A stretch of DNA of 64,000 nt, taken from contig QEYB01001597.1 in NCBI GenBank assembly GCA_017562135.1, positions 186,001-250,000 on the forward strand, given 5' to 3'. The notes beneath the pieces are model-generated. The model had not been told where the DNA came from, searched no databases, and saw nothing but the letters and a program-made list of their open reading frames with translations. Each line of letters begins with the position of its first letter. Positions within the stretch are counted from its first letter, which is position 1. Positions 56,728 through 64,000 of this stretch are shown here, one piece after another. Made by a program: the position numbers and the translations under genes. Source of the stretch: Dipylidium caninum. Taxonomy: Eukaryota > Platyhelminthes > Cestoda > Cyclophyllidea > Dipylidiidae.

Positions 56728-57045
56728 TTGGCAAGTCTCTTCGCCTCATTCGAACATCAGGCGACAACCACTACTCGTTGTGAATTTGTAGAACTCTACC
56801 GTCAAGTTCTCAACGGCGACATGAGCTCCTGGTGCCTGAGTTACTCGCCCGACTACACGCTGACAACAAACAACGTTACCATGTCAGAGGGTCGGTGCTC
56901 ACGCGGCGACAACTGCGAGATGTGCCGAAGTCATCGTCTCCACTGCGGGGAGGAAGTTCTCCTGCACTGCCGCCAACCGCTGGGCGAGAGTTCGTCGGAT
57001 GACCTCCTTCGTCGCTACTCGCCGGTACTCGCCACCAGTCATCAG
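56728..57045 (+). CDS. Candidate exon X5, Cys/His-rich
   Basis: An open frame ending at CAG|GTAGGT. It reads RCEFVELYRQVLNGDMSSWC and CSRGDNCEMCRSHRLHCGEE. The Cys-His cluster could bind zinc. Left boundary uncertain. Confidence 0.4.
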
Positions 57046-59081
57046 GTAGGTCGTCGTCACATGTGGCAATCATCGTCCGCCTTGACGCCAGTTAGAATGA
57101 AGTTTACCAGTGCGCAACGCACCCCGTGCGACGGGCCGTTAGCTGTGCTGGCGGAAGGAGTGAGGATTCTGGGCTGGCGTCCTTGGGAAGGGACGAGGAA
57201 ATTGTTCCAACCTTACGCTAGGCTACCTGAAGTGTCCCAATTAGCCTGTGAAGTGATAATCCGCTGAAAAAACAGGCTTGCGACCTGTCCGCAGCGGAAG
57301 TGATTCGCGTATTGCAAATATTGGCGTCCGAGTGATCTGACCGCCTCTGTCTTCAGAGCCAGGTCGCGGTGACTCCTTTTGTTCCATGGAACAGGCTTAT
57401 CCTCCGATCGGAGGTGGAGATGACACCTCTTCTCCCATGCCGTTAGCGAATTTCACGACGATGGATGCGACTGGCAGGTGGGAGGCTTCTTGCCGGAGTA
57501 ATGGACAAAAAGAGACAGAGCAATTAGCCGGACGGGTCGCCTTAAGCTTCCACTTCGTAGCTCGTGTTTCGTGTGGAAGCGAACACCCTCGCTCGCCGAG
57601 ATCACGGCACGTCTGGCGCGCCTCTGAACGGTCGCGGAGCAATTGGATTGCGCAACGCCAGGGCCTTGGCCACATTGCCGAAACTGGGGACTTTAAGGAG
57701 TGTGAAATGCATTGACCAGCGCATTTTCATTGGCAAATCGTCTGAAAGGCTGCGGGTCTGTGCGTGTTTGAGACTTTCACCTCCTGAAATGTAATATTTC
57801 ACTCCGCCCTGGGGAAATACGACACCGCCATCCAACTCATTTCACCTTGTCCATTCAACTGCTTCCCCGCCGTCACGGTATTTTCCGCAGACCTTCGACA
57901 GCATTTCCCCCCTTATTCTGCCCACGTGCTTCCGTCATTTCTATCCTTCTCTGAAAAATGTCAGTCTCTTCTCTTGCATCTAGCGATTGCTAACTAAATG
58001 TCGCCATTCCTCTCCACTCCGTGGAGGCAGGGCGGTGCATGCGTTTCGCCATAGCGTTGCCTCCCTCGGGATTCCATCCGTAGATGGTGTTCCTCGAGGT
58101 ACCGGTTGAAAAAACAGACAAAAATGGCTTCCTACCTCTTCACCACGTGCGCCCTCCTCCTCCTCTACGTTCACACTCCGCCTGCTTTTCGGCGATTGTG
58201 TTGCCCAATGAAGATGTGCAATTAGGTTGGCGGCTGCCCCGCCGCCAGTGCGGCGGGTGCGGGGACGCGGTCATTCATATCACGTGTTTAGCCTAAACCA
58301 GAAGGTTTATTTACTCCTTAACTCCGTGCAAGAGACGACGATTAATGTCTGTGCTGCATCCGTGTTTCCTTTTCGCTGAAACAGGTCACTTAAGAGTTGA
58401 TGTCATCGCGTTCATTAGACCCCTAAAGCACAAGTCTCGGATGTGACGGTTTTAGTGGATGCAATGATTACTTCCAGGAGGGAAGTTTCTAATCTCCACT
58501 CCGGTGAGAGGGAGGGAGGAGTGCGTGTGTGTATGCGCCGAGGCTCCTTCAATCGCCTACGAAACAGCGAAGATATCATTTAGATGATAGGCAGAGCGCG
58601 CAGGGATAACCCGGGTTCAGGGGACCTTGGCCAGTTGATCTTTCTCAAATTCTCGTGATGAGGCGCTTGTTTATCTTAGGGCTTTGGCTTCATCATCGTC
58701 GTCATATCCAAGCTCGGCCTAGAGATTAAGTAAACACCTTGTTACGTGAGCCGCACCCCGCAGTGCGCAGTGTGACGTAGGATCAAAGACGTTGACAACG
58801 GCGATAAAAAGGGCAAACGTCGGACGCCGCGGACGTGGCAGCACCACCTAGTACCATCGGCGAAATTCTGTTGGTGGAGGAGGTGCCTTCGACTAGTACG
58901 CTGACCACTTCTGGGCCTGCGCCAGTCGCCCGGTCCCCTCTGAGGAGAGCAGTGCTGCTCATTGACCCGAGTGTATCGGGGCTGCCACCGATCGAAATGC
59001 GTTCCGCGTTGACAGGGCTTTGACAATAGGGAGTGAATTCTCTACTTATCTAACGACATGTTGATTTCCCCCCACTCGTAG

Positions 59082-59315
59082 GTGCCACACCGACTCGGCG
59101 GCTGTTGCGCCACAGCGGTGGCTGGGATCAGCGACGAGGACTACGTCGATGCCGGTTTGAAATTTTCCGGGATGGAGACGTCGGCGTGCACATTGCTGCA
59201 GGCGCCCATTGTGACCACGTCGCGGCCTCCACCACTCCTTGAGAACTCCATTGAGGATGCAAACGTGGCCGACTACTATGCCGAGTTCAACGACCTCTTC
59301 ATCGAAGCTGCCAAT
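59082..59315 (+). CDS. Candidate exon X6
   Basis: 234 nt (78 codons, phase 0 both sides) between CCCACTCGTAG and AAT|GTGAGT. It reads AGISDEDYVDAGLKFSGMET, a Pro-rich middle, and NVADYYAEFNDLFIEAAN. Acidic, with Tyr clusters. Good splice sites and no stop; family unknown. The preceding open stretch at about 58.8-59.0 kb (TIGEILLVEEVPSTST) could be its upstream exon. Confidence 0.45.
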
Positions 59316-60630
59316 GTGAGTTGCAGGATGCAGGGAAGAATAATGTTGCCATTCTGTAGACGTTGACGCTCAGAGCCACCAGCTGCCCTTTTTCTGTGCT
59401 CTTTCCTTTAATGCCTAAAACATGAGGCATTTGGAAGGCAGAGAAACAACTTACTTCCCTTAGATAACATGGAATTTGACTGATCCAGACAGTCTATTCG
59501 ACGTGGTGAACAGGAAAAATAGGACCAAACATCTGTATTCTCATTTCAACGTCATCCTCTTGAGTGAACAACTGTTCCTCCGCCTTTTCCAATTTATTAC
59601 AAATTCACTAGCATCATCCCGTTGACTCCCAATCCCCTTGCAATCTTTGCTGAACCTGACATGCATTGTCATTCGCGTTGCCGTGGCCAGTGAAGACTTT
59701 TCCAGGTCACCTTGCGCCTCCACTCGCCAGCGGGTCTATCCACTCCGCTCTTCCCATAGGCCTCTCATACCAGGTGCCGGTTTGCCCACTTCTGACTTGT
59801 GAGTCGGTCTGTCGGCCAAGGAGTGTGGCGACTGTTGATGGATCGTCTCACCAGTGTCACCAGCATAACAGCCACCGGCGAGTGTTCCTTTGCCTCGTAG
59901 TTCTTACACGTCGACCCAGCCTCGAGGGAAGTGTCCATTCCCCCTTTTATTCTGGCCTCCTTCAGAATAAAGCCTCAATTTACACAGCAAAATGTCTGAT
60001 ATTCGGTCTGGACCGTCATCCCTCGTGGCCCCGCCGCCGCCGTTCCTGAGCTTGGCGCGTTGATCGGAGGGCGCAGCACAGCCTCCTCGCTGGATAACCT
60101 TAGCCGTCTCGAAGGTGGCAGCCGCCAAACGGCCTCGAGATTGCGCGCCTCGGAGACATGGAGTCTGCCGCGTCGGAAGCCGTCATTGCCGCTCTCTGAC
60201 ACCTGTGCCAACGACATCGATTTATTCGCACCATCTTCCAGGCGGGAATGCGCGGTGCCGCTGTCTCCATCCCCCGCCGGAGGGGGCGGGAGCGGCGGTT
60301 TGATAGTCGTGCGGGGAGAAGAGATCGACCTTCCCGCTTTTTTTCTCGTGGCTTCTTAACTAGCCATGCAGTATTAACCCGTTGTGTGTCACCTCTTCAC
60401 CCTCACGTGGCTGAGGCTGCTCATGCCGGTGTGAGAGAGAAGAATGAGATCCACGCCTTCTTACTGGGTTTTGACACGGAGTTGGGGTTGTCATGGCACA
60501 GGGGAGTAGTGAACTTCTTGAACTTGGCGGGCTTTCTCTTTGGTTTTGCCAGGAGTTTATGACGTTTGGCGCCATCCACGCGGCCCCCACGGTCATCACA
60601 TGTTCACCTCGCTCGCATCTTCTCTTCCAG

Positions 60631-60936
60631 TACGAAAATTTGCATTGTTTATGCTGACTGGCAAAGTTATCCGCTGAGTTTCATCCCGCCACCACCAGCA
60701 GGCGGCCCTGACATTCACGACTTCGTGAGGCTGACCTCCCAACCCTCCTGACGGCGTTGGTCGGCAGCCTCGTGCGTGTGCAGGTGGCGCTCGCTCAAAT
60801 ATACAAAATTGTGTGTTTTTCCAGGCAACTCATCACAAGAAAACTTCCGGTTTCCGGGATTGAAGCATCGCAAAACGCTGTATTTCGGAGGAAGTTTTTT
60901 TGCAAATGCCACCATCGTTATACGAGCATTACCGAG
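60631..60936 (+). CDS. Candidate exons X7 (60631-60724) and X8 (60825-60936)
   Basis: X7 follows CTTCTCTTCCAG and ends at TTC|GTGAGG: CIVYADWQSYPLSFIPPPPA. X8 follows TTTTTCCAG and ends at GAG|GTGAGG: LITRKLPVSGIEASQNAVFR, then CKCHHRYTSITE. The two do not join in phase with each other, but X8 joins X9 in phase. Confidence 0.3.
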
Positions 60937-61114
60937 GTGAGGACGTGCTTCACTCTCACGGCGTCCTCATGTTGCCCTGTTCCGGTTGTTGTGAGCCATC
61001 ATTGACTTTGACCTGAGTGACAGCATGTCTCGGACTCCTCGACGTCAGCAAAGACAGTGGCTTACCCGTGGGATTTGGGGATTTCATCTTCAAAAGGGGC
61101 ACTGAATTTGACAG

Positions 61115-61471
61115 AAAGAAGTGAAGGAGGCACCACCCGAGGTGGAGATTACTTGGGGATTCGATGCCTCGACGGGGACATCTGACCATTGTCCGGAGGC
61201 CCTAAAGCCGCCAAACGTGAAAAGTGAGGGATCATCTAATAAAATTGTTACCAGGCAATTTTATGGCTCTTCAACGGATGTCTCCGAAGAAGCACAAACG
61301 GATTTCAGCCTGGTCCATTTACTCACTGACCTGACCTCGGTTGCGAGGCCGCAGGCACTCGTCGACGAAGCGAGGCGGCCCTCAAAGCGGGAGCGGTGGC
61401 GCCACTGCCCGCCGGCCCAAGGTCCTGCCAAAAAAAAGCGGGCGATTCCGACGGTGGCGACTGCGAATTAG
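61115..61471 (+). CDS. Candidate exon X9, possible C-terminus with basic tail
   Basis: Opens in phase 0 after TTTGACAG: EVKEAPPEVEITWGFDASTG, then SSTDVSEEAQTDFSLVHLLT, and an Arg/Lys-rich tail with KRERWRH and KKKRAI (NLS-like) before a stop at 61469-61471. If this stop is used, it ends a gene here; that would make the X blocks a gene separate from p190RhoGAP. Confidence 0.4.
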   Translation, partial: KEVKEAPPEVEITWGFDASTGTSDHCPEALKPPNVKSEGSSNKIVTRQFYGSSTDVSEEAQTDFSLVHLLTDLTSVARPQALVDEARRPSKRERWRHCPPAQGPAKKKRAIPTVATAN

Positions 61472-61494
61472 CCGGGTAGAAACGCCTTTCTGTG

Positions 61495-61690
61495 CAGCGT
61501 TTAACAATGAGACGCTTATCCACTTCTCGACGACTCTGGGTAGAAGGTCTCCATCGAAAATGGCGACCAGCAGGGCTAGACGATGGACGTCGTGCTTGGT
61601 TGCAGATTATGGATGATCTAGAAGCCGAACCATCTCCTCAGCGGCGAATATGCTTATTTTGTGGCTCCATTCAAGCAGCAGGCAGCTTGA
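61495..61690 (+). CDS. Candidate exon X10
   Basis: After TTTCTGTGCAG, a phase-0 frame reads MRRLSTSRRLWVEGLHRKW, AWLQIMDDLEAEPSPQ and RICLFCGSIQ, ending two bases into a codon before GTGAGT. Lies only 24 bases after the X9 stop, so X9 and X10 cannot both be simple neighbouring exons. Confidence 0.3.
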
Positions 61691-62791
61691 TGTGAGTGGA
61701 ACTGTCTCAGACCACCAAATCGACACCTCTGCGTGGTGTGTATGACACTTCGAGGACTGAAGGTCGAGTAGGCGAAGGGAGGAAGCTCTCGTCGCAGCGA
61801 GGGTCACCTCTTATCCCACTCGGAAGTGGATTGCAGTTGACTAGCGCCTATTCCGATGCCTCTTCCCTCGTAAAATGAGGTCTCATGCGGTGTGATTTAC
61901 TTTTGGTCGCTCCTTCCCCATCACACGAAGATGTTTCCTCCTCGCCTCTGGGAAAGACCACGTTTTCGTCCCTCAGTGAACGACAACTGGAGCGAAGAAG
62001 ATCGGGTATTTTTCAACCCCTTGACGACAAAATCCCTTATAAATGTGACCTTCATGCCCTCTCCCGTGAGTAGAAACAAAACTCCACACAATGATGACAT
62101 CTTGCGGAGTGGTTCAGAGGAGAGGAAGTCTCCCTCCTTCCCCTTTCCCTTGCCACCCGAAGTTCTTCCTGTGAGGGGTTTCGTCCCATGCACGTCTTCG
62201 GGTGGCAACCGACCTCGACGGGTGAGGTGTGCCACCTTTCCTCCGGACTCCGATCTTCTCCAACTTTCTTTGCCCGCTCTTTCCAACCTGGGAGGACAAC
62301 ACCCCACCAGCTTAGGAAGGTGATGGGTCCGCGAGCTGCGGAACCCGCGCCACTTCACTCCGAACCGGTGTTACAGACCATCCGCGAGCGAATAAACAAA
62401 TTTTATTTCCCGTTCAAACTGGCATTTCATTATTACCTACCTGCCACAGATGCATTTAAACCATCCCATAGAAGAATGGGGTTTTTTTGCAGAAATTTCA
62501 AGAAAATTATCAAAATTGACCTTTGCCAGCTTGAGTCAACTTGACCAGACTTCATCACCTGCTGTCAAACGACTTCCATCGCGACAAATGAATGCCTTAA
62601 TTGACACAAATCAACATTGAGTTGCATTAAAGCATTTTATTGTGAGAAGAGACCCGATATCTTTCCTTGCAGAGTGTCAAATTTGAGGGCGGCAAAACAG
62701 TCCCCGATGATTGTCGACGATGACTACCGTTGTTCGGAGGTGATGAGAAAGCTGAGGCCAGAATTCATTATTATTTGGGATTGAATTTCAG

Positions 62792-63256
62792 CCACAACGC
62801 CTCGATTCTACTGCTCGACACAAAAGACCCCACCGGCCACAGCACCAACTTTGGCCTTCTGCGCTTCGCTCCCGAGCAATTTGCCGCCCTCCCCGACCTC
62901 GCCGATCTCCTCGTCTCCCACCGCCTCGCCGTCGCCTTTGGCCTCCCCCTCCTCCTCCGCGTCGGTTGCCAGTCTCACGCTCTCCTCTCTCATCACCTCC
63001 TACACTTCTTCCTCGCCCGATCGTGGGGTCAGCGAGCTTCGACCGCGGTGCGACTCCCTCCGCTCCTGCACCGACACGCCACCCACCTGCCTCGAGAAGA
63101 TTGTCGAAGCGGTCTCCACCTTCACTCCAATCCCCGTGGCTCTGGCTGGATGCGGTGTCCGAGGTGTGCTACCACAAGAGGACGCTTATGAGTCGGTGTA
63201 CGAGGAGCCTATTCATTTGGGCTGCCAGGAATTCAAGTGCCAAAATCCGCCCCCCG
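62792..63256 (+). CDS. Possible p190RhoGAP exon (end of second pseudoGTPase domain)
   Basis: 465 nt between GAATTTCAG and CCG|GTAAGC. In the frame ending at that donor, the distal part reads CLEKIVEAVSTFTPIPVALA and GVRGVL, which fits the helix and final strand of the family's second pseudoGTPase domain (AFLCEVQDIIPIQLVALTD in vertebrates). It is followed by a Tyr-rich DAYESVYEEP. The proximal part in this frame is a Ser/Pro-rich run. A second frame is also open (ILLLDTKDP and a Leu/Ala-rich stretch), so the reading of the left half is unsure. It would need a missing exon between it and exon 5. Confidence 0.4.
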
Positions 63257-64000
63257 GTAAGCGAGTCACATGGGGCGGCTCTTTGCCCCACCAGTTCACC
63301 TTATGCCGATCGAGAGAGTTTTACCACTCCGCTGAACCACCCTCTGAATTGCGAACATTACGAGTGCGAAAAAGGAGTAGATTTAGGGTGAATTGCAATG
63401 CCGTCTTCTACGTGTGACTATTGCGTCGGCCAGTAAATTTGGCCGGCAAGCAGCCCTTAAAAGTTGCGTTTTAACAACGTACGTTGAGCGAATCGAAGCA
63501 AAAGGAATTTGTGCACAATGTCGGTGGTTTCTGGGCGGTTGAAGCGGTGGTAAATGCCTCTTTATGCCAACATTCATAATCGGAGTTCTTATTAAAAGGG
63601 TGGGGAATCGGATCACTTGAGCAACAGTTTTGTGCAGTTGCAAAACAAAAAATGTCGTCTACGTTGCCTTCGATAAGGTCCGAGCGCGAGTAAAGCGCCG
63701 CAACGGCGAGGCAGATGGTGCTAATGTCGAGAACTCGAGTTAATTATACATGTACTTATATGACTCATCGCCAAAAAGTATCCAATGCGAGCGCAACACG
63801 TAAGGCAATCAGTATTGGCTGAAAGTGCCTTACCAACTTTAAATATTCAACCTCACGAAAGCTAGTGAATTTGGCAAAAGAAGTGGTTTATCCATGTCCG
63901 TAATATTAGAAGAAAAAGCAAAAGGGAGATAAAAGATATCTTAGCGCAGTACGAAGGTGTTCACTTAACTTTTTGGAAATCTTTGTATAAACTGTAAAAT
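63257..64000. other. Right edge, probably p190RhoGAP intron
   Basis: One short open block follows TTTGCCCCACCAG at 63293 (RSREFYHSAEPPSELRTLRV) and ends near a GTGAAT donor. It may be a further exon but is unplaced. From 63.4 kb to the end nothing coding is seen, and there is no RhoGAP domain. Confidence 0.3.

Noticed and set aside
1..64000. CRISPR arrays, bacterial operons, rRNA or tRNA genes
   Set aside because: No regular direct repeats with spacers, no intronless gene runs with ribosome binding sites, and no tRNA- or rRNA-like sequence noticed by eye; the genes are spliced and animal-like.

Overview
This is a 64 kb piece of a metazoan nuclear genome. Coding sequence is split into exons by GT-AG introns, with one possible GC-AG intron. 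Three recognisable families are animal ones: Vilse/ARHGAP39, UBTD, and p190RhoGAP (ARHGAP5/35). There are no operons, Shine-Dalgarno sites or CRISPR arrays. The species cannot be read from the sequence. A lophotrochozoan such as a parasitic flatworm is only a guess, based on the mix of tiny and multi-kb introns, Ser/Pro-rich inserts in conserved proteins, and a mariner relic.

Layout. (1) 1-6.5 kb, minus strand: the 5' part of a Vilse/ARHGAP39-type WW-RhoGAP gene. Both WW-domain exons are clear; MyTH4 and RhoGAP would lie beyond the left edge. (2) 8.6-17.6 kb, plus strand: a complete three-exon UBTD gene (348 codons), head-to-head with Vilse, with a 7.0 kb intron. (3) 17.6-23 kb: mostly non-coding, AT-rich at 20-23 kb, with two weak exon candidates. 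(4) 23.0-31.0 kb, plus strand: gene Y, an unrecognised helical protein whose last exons splice in phase to a stop at 30967, followed by AATAAA at 31252. (5) 31.3-32.3 kb: a decayed mariner transposase. (6) 33.1-41.2 kb, plus strand: gene Z, an unrecognised protein with degenerate C2H2 fingers, an acidic tract, and three places where the reading frame has to change inside an exon. (7) 43.0 kb to the right edge, plus strand: a p190RhoGAP homologue. Five exons join in phase and give the N-terminal GTPase domain and two pseudoGTPase-like domains, but no FF domains are seen. A possible sixth exon lies at 62.8 kb; the RhoGAP domain would be beyond 64 kb. (8) 52-62 kb, plus strand: a series of exon-like blocks of unknown identity inside the large p190 interval. 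They may be a nested gene, a decayed gene, or extra p190 exons.

Two Rho-GTPase regulators flank the window, but nothing shows that the genes act together. The clean reading of UBTD and p190 exons 1-5, beside repeated frame breaks in gene Z and the 54-56 kb blocks, is the main unresolved point: decay, or local sequence error. Boundaries come from reading splice consensus and codon phase by eye, without transcript or database support.
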